A DNA stretch of 64,000 nt from Gnetum montanum. Lineage: Eukaryota > Streptophyta > Gnetopsida > Gnetales > Gnetaceae. The position numbers and the translations under genes are program-made. Location: contig MNCI01025588.1 of NCBI GenBank assembly GCA_015680685.1, positions 19,836 to 83,835 on the forward strand, read 5' to 3'. The notes under the pieces are model-generated. The model was not told the DNA's origin. It did no database searches and was given only the letters and a program-made list of their open reading frames with translations. This document shows, in pieces, positions 10,438-20,550 of this stretch; positions within the stretch are counted from its first letter, which is position 1, and each line of letters begins with the position of its first letter.

Positions 10438-13241
10438 CTACAAAAATGGATGGAACTCATGTAGTTCCAGGTGGCGGTGGCTCATCCATTGGTGCCTTCC
10501 CTTTGTCTTATGCTCGAGGCTTTGAGGCTTGATGACGTTGAAGTATGGCCTAGAGCTTCTCCTCTTTGGTCTGAGGGTCTTATGCATCCATGCTAATGTT
10601 CCAATGTTTGACGGAGTCAGCACCTCCCATGAACAGGGTAGTTGCGAAAACATTTGGTTGGCCTTCACATACCAAGTCGCGAACACTTGTCGTTCCTCCT
10701 CATAGGCTCTGGCTCTATCCTTGTACTCATGAAAGTCTACTAGCTGTCGAGCCAAGTTGGTTGTGACATATTTCTGTCCCTGGTAGCTAACTTTCACCAC
10801 CTCAATTTCAGAATTTGCAACATCCAGTTTCTCCACCAGCTTCTTGTGCTCTGCAAATTCTGCTTCGTATTTGATGTGGGTGGTTGCTACCTGCTACTCG
10901 AGCTCTGACCTTGGGCACCCTACTGTTAACATGGCAAGATTGGCATATCTTAGATTTGTCAACTCCATGTACTCTGTCAAGTCTTGAATTTGCAGGTCCT
11001 GGTTTTTAACTTCCGCTTGGTGGGCGAGGGCATATGTGTCCAATATGGCCTTCCAGTTAGTGTGTTGAGCACTGATAGTGTTGATTTGAGCCTTGGCCAT
11101 ATGGATCTCCTTTTCAAGGACCTGTTTATACATCCCCATATGATTGCAGAAATGCTCCTTTAGCTTCTCATGTCATTTAGCCTCATTCTGCCACGCGCTT
11201 ATCTCAATTGCTGACTTTTGACAAATGGTGCATACCTCCTCCATCAAGAGGGTTTGATTTTCTCTAGCTAAACGACTAACATCTCGGTTGACCCAGATGA
11301 ATTGTTCTCATAATTGATGAAAGTGTTCATCGAGAACATTCTTTTACTTTTCTAGAGTGGTCAACCGAAGGTTGTCTGCAACCAGCTACTTGTTTTCTTC
11401 CTATAAGGCTTTGAGTGCCTTAAGATGTGCATGAGTTTGCGCTTGTGCTATGGAGGCATCCCAAATGGTCTTCTCCTTTTCATCAGCCACCTTTTTATTC
11501 TCTACGATTAACTTGGTTAGTTGCTTAGTTCTAAAGTTCTCTAGCTAGTCTGCGGGAACAAATTGCAGAGGGTCTCGCTGTGCTGCTTGTAAGGCCATGA
11601 GCTGCTCTTGCAATTTCTGCACTTCTGCTTCTGCATGCTCGACCCTCACTTTTATTAAGACCAGCCTCCCCTTCATGGAAATGAGGTCTGACTGAATTGC
11701 CATAACATCCTGAGGGATGTCAAATAGGGACATCATTACTTGCCCTGTTTGGAGCAATCGATCAAGTGCATCCTTATGTTTCGCAAGAGTCATTGAGGTT
11801 CCGACCAAGGTTTGAGCGTCTCGTGCTCTTGTGAGATCTGCCGGTGGCACAACAGCTACGTCAAAGGATTCTTGGATGTGGTCAACGATCACTTCTGCAG
11901 CTCCTGCGGCATTCTAGTGTTGCATAACCACCACAATGGCCCCTTCACCAGTCTCTAACTGCACCTAGAAAGATGCTACGTTTCCTGAGATCTGTTGTGA
12001 CCATCTACTTTCCTCTCCTCCTGTGTGAATCGGTACTTCGCCCTTTGTCCGATCCAAAGAAACCGTAGGTAGAATGACATCATCGATGATGTAGAAGAGG
12101 TTTGCCTCATCACAACTTCCCCAACTGACCATCTCAGCAATGGCCCTAAGATGACTCATCGATGGTCTGTAGTCTTGTGGCAGCTATTAATCCTAGCCTG
12201 TGCTTGGCCCTACTTCCTGTTGTTGGCTGGGATCCATGCCTAGAGGTTGACTGGGTCCTGAAAGTTGAGTTGCAGTTGGTCCAGCCATCTATTTTTCTTC
12301 CTCCTCTGGTCCCAGTTCTTTGCCAATGCTTTTTCTAGGAGTTGGTGCCTTTAGCAATTCAGCATATGAAATAGTCTGTGCTTTTCAGAGGATGTCATTG
12401 GTGTACCCCCGAATACCAACATGTTGACAAAGCTTTCTGATAAGACAAGGGAAATGTAGCTCCATCTTCCTTGTCTTTCGTTCCTCGAACCGTCTCAGGA
12501 TCTCCGTTAAATATAGATGGGGCAGGTTAGCATTAACCTTTCCATCAACACTGCACATCCTCTAGCCACATACGTTGATATTCTTTTTAGGCCCTTTATG
12601 GGAAAGAGATGATATGTTCCAATTTTGAAGTAAACCCTCTCTTTCGTCATCAACTCACCAAATGTTTTATCTCTGCCATAAGCCTTTTCCAACCAATCCT
12701 TTCGCATGTTAGGGTCTGAACAGGTGGATAACTGAGCAATCTGGGGCCCCGTATTTGGAAGGTTTAACACCTCCGAAATGGCCTGCGTGGAGAAATCAAC
12801 TACCACACCACAGATATTAACAGTAGTGCCTTGCTCCCTATTGTGCCAAAATTGATACGTCTCTCCTAGGTACTAGGCACTGCTTTCAGAGAGGATAGGC
12901 CATATGGGAGACCCTTTGAGGTGATCCCTAATGGCCTTAGGAGCGAACTCTGCAAATGATTCAAAGTTCAATTCCACAATCACCGCAGTGAATGTGGACT
13001 TTTCATGGATGGCCTAAACACAGTCTTGGGGCAACGTGAGTTGTTGTCTCGATTCAGGCGCTACAGCTGCTCCTCCTTCTTCCTGCCCAGACCGTCCGGT
13101 AGGAGGTTCTTCTTGATGAATGCTGAATGATTTCTCCTCCTATTCTGCATGTTGTCTAGCAAGACCTTGTCTTCCACCTCTCTGAGATCGTTTGCTCCTA
13201 CCTTGAGTAGGACCCTCTTATTGTCCATGTTTCAGGGCCAT
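10438..13241 (-). pseudogene. Degenerate third ORF: plant-transposon domain plus coiled coil
   Basis: A minus-strand reading frame of about 930 codons starting MALKHGQ at 13241 and broken by TAG/TAA stops into pieces of 64-132 codons (12806-12507, 12159-11965, 11892-11545, 11139-10894, 10836-10438). The N-terminal part is rich in R, G, Q and E. The central piece (VVDFSTQAISEVLNLPNTG onward) resembles the 'putative plant transposon protein' domain found in extra ORFs of plant Gypsy elements. The remainder is Q/E/K/A-rich with heptad-like spacing, probably a long coiled coil. By position, between pol tract and 3' LTR, it matches the env-like ORF slot of Athila-type elements, but I see no signal peptide or membrane segment, so I do not call it an envelope. 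CTGTGTGATTACAG directly before the ATG looks like a 3' splice site. Confidence 0.6.
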
Positions 13242-13706
13242 CTGTAATCACACAGGTCAAGTGTTAGTAAGGTTATTTTTAAAGTTAAGTTATACCTTAC
13301 TACTTGCTTTAATTAATGATCTTATTTTATCTCCATGTGATCTTGCCCGAAAGTTTGTAATAATGGGTCCCTTTTTACTTAGGTTTTTTATCAATTGTAA
13401 TTTCCTGGTATTCCTAAGGATTAAATGATTTTTTGGTGCAGTTTATAACTAATTACCCTGAATAATGTCCATTGGGCAATGATGAATTTCAAAAAATTTA
13501 TGCACTTTTTGGCGTATATCCCTCCCCCATGACCAAGCTAAACACTCCGGGTTCAAGCAGGTTCAAACAGATTTAAAATCGGAGTACCAGCAAGCGAGAT
13601 AGAGGTTGAAAAGCAAAGATATCACACTCGCAAGTCGCAGAGAAAAATTTGAAAAACTCCCCCGCATGAATGGCAAGAAATGATGCTAAGTGTTGCGGGG
13701 GGTCAC

Positions 13707-13780
13707 ATATTTATAGGGTTTTAGGGATGCGATATCGCGTACGATACATCGTGTACATGATATCGTGTACGCGATATCAC
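13707..13780 (-). promoter_or_regulatory. Internal promoter-like module: GATATC array plus TATA
   Basis: On the minus strand, GATATC sites (plus coordinates 13773, 13759, a diverged one near 13743, and 13731; centre spacing 14, 15 and 13 bp) precede a TATAAATAT box at 13707-13715. This is the same layout as the LTR promoters, but the sequence after the TATA box is not LTR, and the next long frame is the ORF starting at 13241. It could be an LTR-derived promoter serving the third ORF, or the U3 of an unrecognised LTR. Confidence 0.6.
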
Positions 13781-13789
13781 GTCCTAGTG

Positions 13790-15233
13790 ACATATTAAGC
13801 TTGAGGGAAAAACCTGAATTTTAAAGATTTTTTCTAAAATCAAAGGTTAAAATTAGAACATATGACATATGTTGAGGGGGCTCTAAGGTAATTAGATGGT
13901 TTGGAAGGCACGAATAATTATGATGGTGTGGACTTTATCACTAAAACCTTAGGTGGTAAGAAAAAAGGTCATTTGATGGCACATAGGAACGTTAAAATTC
14001 AAAGGAATAATAATAGGGAAAGAAAATCGTTAAAAATATACTGAAGGTTAGAAATAGTGTGTGTGAGCTATGTCATAAGTGAAGATTACAAAAAATTACA
14101 CAAGTGGGTCCTCCCCAAAGCAGGTTTCAACCTATAATGCCCTTGTGTAACCACGCTTAAAGTGTCCGTGGGCACTAGAAGGGTTAAACGTAATCCGCAC
14201 TAACTCCACAAAACACGCACATGTAAATATCATCGGAGTAAGGTCAAAATTCTATGCTACACACGACATGGGCGACAATTACATGAACAGTGAGATGGGA
14301 CAAACTATAGAAAGGGATTGTAGAGATTGGGACATGAGGTAACTAACCCAGGGCACAATGAATCCTATGTGTAAAGCATGATTAAGGTGGCATTAACCCA
14401 TCATTCCAAGATCAGGACCAAGCCCATTCCTCTAATCAGTGACATCGCATTGTTTCATCCCATGGTGAACAACCATAAGAGTACCATAACAACAAGGTGT
14501 ACGATCACTTGGCGTTTTGTCCAATGGGAGGAGTGATTTTTGTTTTGTGGCACTTTGTTTATCTTTCTTTCTTTCTTTCTTTCTTTTCTTTTTTTTTCTC
14601 GATTGTTGAATCCAAAGAAGCCCCCAACCTTCAAGCATGGGTGCATGTCTTTCCAGTGGGACCCCCTAGAATAGCATTGGATTTTTGAGTGCCCTTTTGA
14701 TTACTCTTACTCCCATTTTTCATTAGATTTACAAGGATCTTAGTACAACCATATTGCATGATAACTCCCACAAAGGTCACCAAAGAGAATCCACAAATCC
14801 CCTTGATGTCACACCCTAATCATTCCCTCTTGGTCCATCCTTCTTCATTCTGGGTACAATGAACACAAAATTAATTTTAAGTTTTAAGAATGTCAAGAAT
14901 ATCATTGTACCCTCGAATAGAACCTCTTATTTGTAGAGCGAATGAGTGGATGCAATGGGCTCACTGTCCAAATAATTGATCGCTCGAGACTTAATAACAT
15001 AGAACACACCTCAACCAACAATCTACATGAGTGTTTTATTCATAGATGAGATTACTTACAAAAACATAAAAAGACAAAAACACAAAAAGATAAAAAGATA
15101 AAACAAAAAGTTGAAAAATGAAAAACTAGAAAACAAAAATTGAAAAATCAAAGAAAAATAAAAAGTGGTTATTAATCCTGCTTATTAGAATGAGGGATAT
15201 CCCTCATAGCTAAACGGTTGAGGATGGCAAGGA
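13790..15233 (-). other. ORF-poor tract of the nested element
   Basis: Patches match, in reverse, the post-integrase tracts of elements I and C1: GTGGGTCCTCCCC-AAAGCAGG near 14105 versus CCTGCTTTGGGGAGGACCCAC near 18990, and CACTGGAAAGACATG-ACCCATGC-TGAAGGTT near 14625-14665 versus near 51098. A (CTTT)n microsatellite lies at about 14564-14590. No protein-coding signature. Confidence 0.6.
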
Positions 15234-15714
15234 TTAATAATTGACGATGGGGATCCTTGCATGTTGGAAGTATTGGAACTTGGCCATATTTACCCCATCA
15301 GGTTTCACACACTTGATTATAATGAGCATAGTGGGGCAATTTGTATGATGTAGTTCCCGGATAACGAGTTCACCCACTATGATATTTGAGACCGTTACAT
15401 GGTATGCAAGGATCGAGTTGTCGCTCTCCACAGTTGTGTTCATTGGGCCGGATTATTGTTGGAGTGTAAGTTGGTGGCCCTGATGGAGTTACATGAGGCG
15501 TTGGGTTCGAAGGTAAGGGTGCACCACAATGTGGGACTTGTGCTGAGTTAGAGGATGCAATGGCCTCGGAATTGTGTTGTCCCTTCTTACAACCATGTTT
15601 AAAGAAGGGACACTTTGGATGTCGAGGAGGCTTTTCACTGCTATTGGAAGAAGTAGCACAAGTAATGTTCGTGGGTTGTTGCGGTGGTGCAAACACCTTA
15701 GGAACAGTTGGTGG
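15234..15714 (-). pseudogene. Unidentified proline-rich ORF fragment
   Basis: Two overlapping minus-strand frames are open here. One (15715 to 15370) is rich in P, T, S and N with a C-rich patch (HPKCPFFKHGCKKG). The other (15443-15234) ends VNMAKFQYFQHARIPIVNY. I recognise neither. A frameshift between them is possible. It is cut at about 15715 by the junction with element I Gag. Confidence 0.35.
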
Positions 15715-16451
15715 CAATATGGAAGGAGGGAAAGGATGAACCCTTGGATGCTGCCATGGGCCGATATTATGCATTGCTACATCATTGCCCGGGCCATGGT
15801 TACGCACAACAGGATCAACTACGCCATCTCGTAGATGGGCTAAGACATGAAACCAGGAGAACCCTTGGGACATGTGCCCAAGGGAGATTATCTGAACTTA
15901 GGTCCCATGAGGTTCATAGATTGTTGGAGCAAGTAGCTAAGGAAGAAAGAGAGCTACAGAAAAGAGAAAGCACAGAAGAGTATAACTGTGATCCTTCCCT
16001 CTGAAAGAAGGGAGTAAGATTCTATGAGGAACAGGATGAGTAACCACTCGAAGAGTTGGTGAATAGAAAAACCTTGCCACTTCAAAAGTTGACAACTGAA
16101 GTGTCAGCTAAGGTAAATCAAATGTGGGACTCCTTTGATAGTAGATTTGAAACCGTTTTAAAAATCATAGAGGAGTCTAAGAAGCAAAGTAGTGACCATG
16201 ATAAGAAAAAGAGGAGAGATTCAAACCATGCACGTAACAAGGGTAAGGGAAAAATAACTATCATCGATGAGGTTGTGGACTTGGATATGGACAATGATGG
16301 TGGATGTGAGATCTTCCAATATGACCATCCTAAAGGATGTTGTCCAATAATCTCACATCTACAAGATTCTGGGGTGTATGCACTCAACTCAAGACTTAAC
16401 AAATGGCAAGCACCCCATCGGTTACCTTATCCCCAAGGTAACCCAAGGTAG
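15715..16451 (+). pseudogene. Element I Gag, C-terminal part
   Basis: Aligns with the Gag of C1 from its EPLDAAMGRYY motif onward: LRHLVDGLRHE, RTLGT-AQGRLSEL, then a Lys/Glu-rich region. At about 16310-16350 is the zinc-knuckle relic CEIFQYDHPKGCC, in which the second Cys has become Phe. Gag packages element RNA into virus-like particles. The first ~500 codons are missing at the junction near 15715, and stops occur at about 16003 and 16040. Confidence 0.75.
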
Positions 16452-17581
16452 TTCCACCAACCGTTAACATATTATCCAAGTGGAACTCCACCACAACCTA
16501 TGGAGCAATGCTAGCAATGGCAATACCCACAGTCATGGGGGATGCCACCACCAAGGCAATAATACCCTTACCAGCAACCAGATCCATATGGCTACTACGT
16601 GCAGCAGCCAATCTCTCCAAGTGACTCTGTCGGTCACGCAACCCCACAACATCACTACTAAGTTCAGGAGTATTTTAGGACTCCCTCTCCTAGAAAAGAC
16701 ACCCCACATGCATACCATCCTCTGAATCCATCTGCATCTCTTACGCCGATAGTTCCACTACCACCCGCTCCAACGATGCAAGGGGAACTCCCCACTCAAC
16801 TGCAACAACGTAATGCTACAAGAGCTATAAACCTTTAACCCATTGCTAGTTCTAACAATTGTACATAGAGAAGACCTTTCTTTAGAACCAATAGTCCAAA
16901 CAAGCTCTCACAACCACAAGTGGTTGAGTCTATGACCACTCCTCCATCAAGTAAGGCTTCGAAGCTCCCTTTAAACCAACAACAGAGCTCAACGCATACG
17001 GTTATGTTAACACATACATCACTAACTGGATAAAGGTGTGTCATCTTCCCAGGAAACTCTTTGATTCTGGAAGTCCCTTAATCTACCTCCAAGTTGTTGG
17101 GAACGAACCTCATAAAGCTCTTCTAGACTTAGGTTCTAGAGTTAACTTAATATCACAAGAAATGTATAAACCCTAGAACCTACCTCCACTAAAGAAGAGA
17201 AATATTCAATTAGAGCTGGCTAACCAGTCCATCATTGTCCCCTTGGGACTTGTGGAGGACATTGTTACCACTGTGTGTGGTTGATCATACCCAGTTGATT
17301 TCTTAGTGATAAAAGTTAACAATAACAAAGGGGACTTCCCAATTATAATGGGTATGGCATGGCTAAGTACCATAAACGCATGCCTAGGAATCCATGATCT
17401 TTCCCTAGAAATATCTAAGGAAAAATCTTATGGAAAGATCGAGAAGAAGAAAGTTTCATGCATCACATACAGTGATATAGAGGGTGATGATGTACAAGAG
17501 TGCTCATTATTTCCTGTATGCAACCAGTGTGCCCAAGAAACTCAGATACAAAGGTGCCTATATGTAGCAAACACACAATAA
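16452..17581 (+). pseudogene. Element I Gag-Pol linker and protease relic
   Basis: A P/Q/S-rich linker (about 16452-17040) leads into a retroviral-type aspartic protease. The active-site region reads ALLDLGSRVNLIS, so the usual D-S-G triad is D-L-G. The flap-side segment WLSTINACLGIHDLSLEISKE (~17360-17430) is preserved. The frame is broken by several stops. Such proteases cleave Gag and Pol; this one should be inactive. Confidence 0.75.
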
Positions 17582-17833
17582 GAAAACACCCAGTGGTTGA
17601 TAGCTAATAAGGAGAGCAACTCACCAACATGCATGGAACTAAGTGGGGGAACACTGGGCAACCACAACAAAAGCATAGATACACTGGAGTATGAGCATCA
17701 CCAACTTCCAACCCTTAACCTAAAAACATCAATTGGGAAAAGTTGGACACTCCTAAAAATATCAAACAAACGCTCATTATTTTGGATTTCTCCCTTTCAA
17801 TTCAGTCATGGGGGAGATGGCCACCTATGTTGA
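17582..17833 (+). pseudogene. Element I protease tail fused to integrase end
   Basis: The sequence passes from the region after the protease (to about 17757) straight into the very end of the integrase coding region, CSLFW-S...GGDGH(L/Q)C, matched at 50392-50452 in C1. About 2.8 kb encoding RT, RNase H and most of integrase is missing. Confidence 0.75.
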
Positions 17834-19756
17834 TCAACTAAGGCCCTTAGTTCTTTTAAGCTTTTGTTTTACACATTTTTGTTTTGCACATTTTTGTTTT
17901 ACAAATTTCTTTAACTTTTCTTATTTTTGTTTTACAACATTGTTTATACTTTTTCATTTATTTGTATGTCTGTGTGCATACTTATCCATTTTTTTAAGTT
18001 TGTCACCCAATAAGTCCTCCTGATGATGGTATGAACTGTATTCCATTGATTGCCAATGTTTGGGTTTTTACCTTTAAGTTATGATGTTGATACTAAGGTA
18101 TGGTTCTTTTGATATCACAGGCAATGAGTCCATATCATCCATGCATCCATAAATCTCTATTGTCTCTCTTGGCTTGGAACTGTACAGTCCCTTTCTTCAA
18201 ATAATAAGAACTATCAATGAATCGGGGATTGGGAATTTCTCAAACTAAGGAAGGACTCAGGGATTGAAAAGGATGTGGCTTCAAGGGAACTTGATGCATT
18301 TGTGTTGGCCATTCTCTTGGGTGCTTGGATGTTTTCTTCTTGAGTTTTCTTACCATTTCGACGTTACCCAATTATCAAGAAGCTAAGTAAATAAAAATAA
18401 AAATAATAAGTCTTTGCATGGTGTGGTTCTCACGAAAAAAAAAAGAGAAAAAGAAAAAGAAAAAAAGAAAAAAAAAGTGGGGATTTAAAGCACACCCCTT
18501 AAATGAAACAATCATCTGGGCTACAAGCACTGGTTATGGAACTAAAAACATGTTCCCTCTAACTAAGGCCCTTCCTCGCCTCCTACTTTCTCCTCCCTTG
18601 TTTCGTCGGAACGGTGGTGGCTCTTTGAGGAATGCATTCTTGTTATTTCAAGTGGATGGATTGGCCAAATGCATTAATGCGAAGTCACTGGATGTGATTT
18701 ATTTGAGGCCAAACTTGGAATGGGATCTACTAAGTCATATTAATCATTAAATACACAAGGGGCTATACACCACCTTGTTCTTGAGACTCCATTCCATTCT
18801 CTCCTTTCCATCGTTCTTTCTCCATTGTTCACCTCATTGCCGATTGTATTAGTAGTCTATATTTTGGTTGACGCATTGTTTTCTTTGTGGTAAATTCTTG
18901 TGGTTAAGACTTTAACTCTTGCTTCCAAATGACATTTCTAGAGCCTACAAACTCTTTGAATGTGGGATTGTCAAGGCATTGAGGGCATGAGCCTGCTTTG
19001 GGGAGGACCCACTGACATTCCTATTTGGTGCATCCGTTAATTTCTTTCCTTTAAACATTGTTGCAATCACCATTTATTTTTTTCATTTCCATCTTTGACA
19101 TCCCTTTCATCAGCATTGTAGTTGTTTCTTTTTCTCCATATTTCTTATTCCTAATGTTTTTCCATTCTTTCGCTACCGACGGTTCGTGATTAGTCATGGG
19201 GGTCTTGGTCAAATTTTTTCAAGTTTCTCCTAACCCCTACACCTTCGGTAGTCACCATTATTACATCTCCAGATCCATATCAGCCATATCACAACTCAGC
19301 CAATGGACCTTACACCGAAGCAAGGTATCAATTGCATTATGATTCATTTACCCTTGCTAATATAAAAACTATGTTGTATGTGCATATGGAAATCATACAA
19401 CAACAGATTGGATCTGGAGGGAACACTTGGAATGGACTAGTGCTGAAGCAGTTATGCAAGGAACGAGATTGGTGGTGCACTTACGGATGGACAATGAAAG
19501 GTGCAATCTTGGCGTTGGTAGCAGTAGACTTCTTCTCTCTTCTCTCTTCTCTCTCAACTGCCAAATAAGGCCTGATGTCAAATGTATAAAGTGTTCACTC
19601 TTGTTGTCATGAACACCAGTTTTGTCATGCTTTGTAATGATGATCCGTTCACACGTCATCCCATTCACCATTAGTTTCATTCAAGCGAATAATCCCATAC
19701 CTTCTCAATATTTTGTAAGGAACTTGAGGACGAGTTTTTATTCAATCATGGGGGTA
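17834..19756 (+). other. ORF-poor post-integrase tract of element I
   Basis: No coding signature; an A-rich stretch lies near 18434-18478. The tract is homologous along its length to 50453-52344 in C1. It contains CATGGGGG at 17807 (integrase end), at 19195 and at 19747-19756 directly before the LTR. The last, CATGGGGGTA, is the expected polypurine tract for plus-strand priming. Confidence 0.75.
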
Positions 19757-20545
19757 TGATGGGACGCGATATAGCGTCTTTCCCTGCGATATCGCGTACA
19801 CGATATCGCAACCCATCACCAATTCTATAAATAAGAGGCGAATCTCCCTTGTTTCTCCATCTAGATCTAGACCTTAGCCAAACTCTTGTCATTTTTCCAT
19901 TTCAGAGTTAGAATAATTTCCATCTGCCCGCAGTAGGAGTCTCAAAGTGAACGGATCTTTATTCGAGCAATTCTGTACCTGAGCACACAATTGTGTACAG
20001 CAATAAAGACGAACTTTTGGATAAACCTTGTAGCATATGGACTAAGCTAAATAGGACTTTAATTATTGTTAAATTTTTAAATGCTTTCTTAAGGACTTAA
20101 TCTCTCTCAACCCTCAACTCTCATAGTTAAGTGCATTAAGTACAACTACTTCGAACACGTGCGTTATGCTTGGTAATCCCAATAACGAATAGCGTTTGGT
20201 AATCCCAGCAGCGTTGCATTGGTTCAGGGTGTGAAACAACAAGTGGGAACGGATACTGATGCTAGGATAATTAAGGCTAGTTAGTTAAAGTTAGTTACTT
20301 AGTTTCTTCACCCTTTCCTCTCTTAGCATAGGTGATAAAAACATAAAAGATATAAAAATCACATGCCTCAAGCTTACTTAACCATACAACTGTGACAAAT
20401 ACAAGTAAGCTTGGAAGGACAATGATTGATTAACCTTAGGTGTTCCATAAGGTGTGTAGGCACTTGGTCTGCAGAGTTTGAGCAGATCATGCATGTAACG
20501 CTCATATTCGTATGGTTGAGTGTAGGCATACCTCGCCACTCATCA
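19757..20545 (+). repeat. 3' LTR of element I
   Basis: 789 bp, starting TGATGGGACGCGATATAGCG and ending GCCACTCATCA. Palindromic sites at 19768, 19788 and 19802 (spacing 20 and 14 bp) precede TATAAATAAGAGGCG. The transcribed part holds ATCTTTATTCGAGCA and AATAAAGACGAAC. The target duplication GGTGG follows. Confidence 0.9.
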
Positions 20546-20550
20546 GGTGG

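Larger units (their letters stand above)
9508..15714 (-). mobile_element. Nested reversed Gypsy element carrying an extra ORF
   Basis: Reading on the minus strand from 15714: an unidentified proline-rich ORF (to 15234), an ORF-poor tract homologous to the post-integrase tract of elements I and C1, a promoter-like palindromic module with TATA (13707-13780), a long degenerate coiled-coil ORF (13241-10438), a purine-tract relic just before 10293, and the 3' LTR (10292-9508). No 5' LTR, primer site or recognisable gag-pol survives. The right junction with element I Gag at about 15715 is probably a deletion. This is the only copy here with a third ORF after the post-integrase tract. Confidence 0.7.
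8725..20545 (+). mobile_element. Gypsy element I (Athila-like), with nested reversed element
   Basis: Bounded by LTRs at 8725-9507 and 19757-20545. The 5-bp flanks are identical: GGTGG at 8720-8724 and 20546-20550. The LTRs differ mostly by C/T and G/A changes plus small indels. A reversed element (9508 to about 15714) sits at the very end of the 5' LTR and has replaced the last ~25 bp of that LTR, the primer site and the Gag N-terminus. The surviving own sequence is Gag from about 15715, protease, a short integrase tail, the ORF-poor 3' tract and the 3' LTR. RT, RNase H and most of integrase are deleted near 17760. It cannot move by itself. Confidence 0.85.

Noticed and set aside
10438-13241. 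True viral envelope gene
   Set aside because: Position fits, but no signal peptide, membrane helix or cysteine pattern is visible; kept only as a third ORF.
14432-14688. Lys/Glu-rich and Phe/Ser-rich frames
   Set aside because: They translate a CTTT microsatellite.
15370-15873. One minus-strand protein across the junction at 15715
   Set aside because: Its first ~50 codons are the reverse of element I Gag sequence, so the frame joins two unrelated elements by chance.
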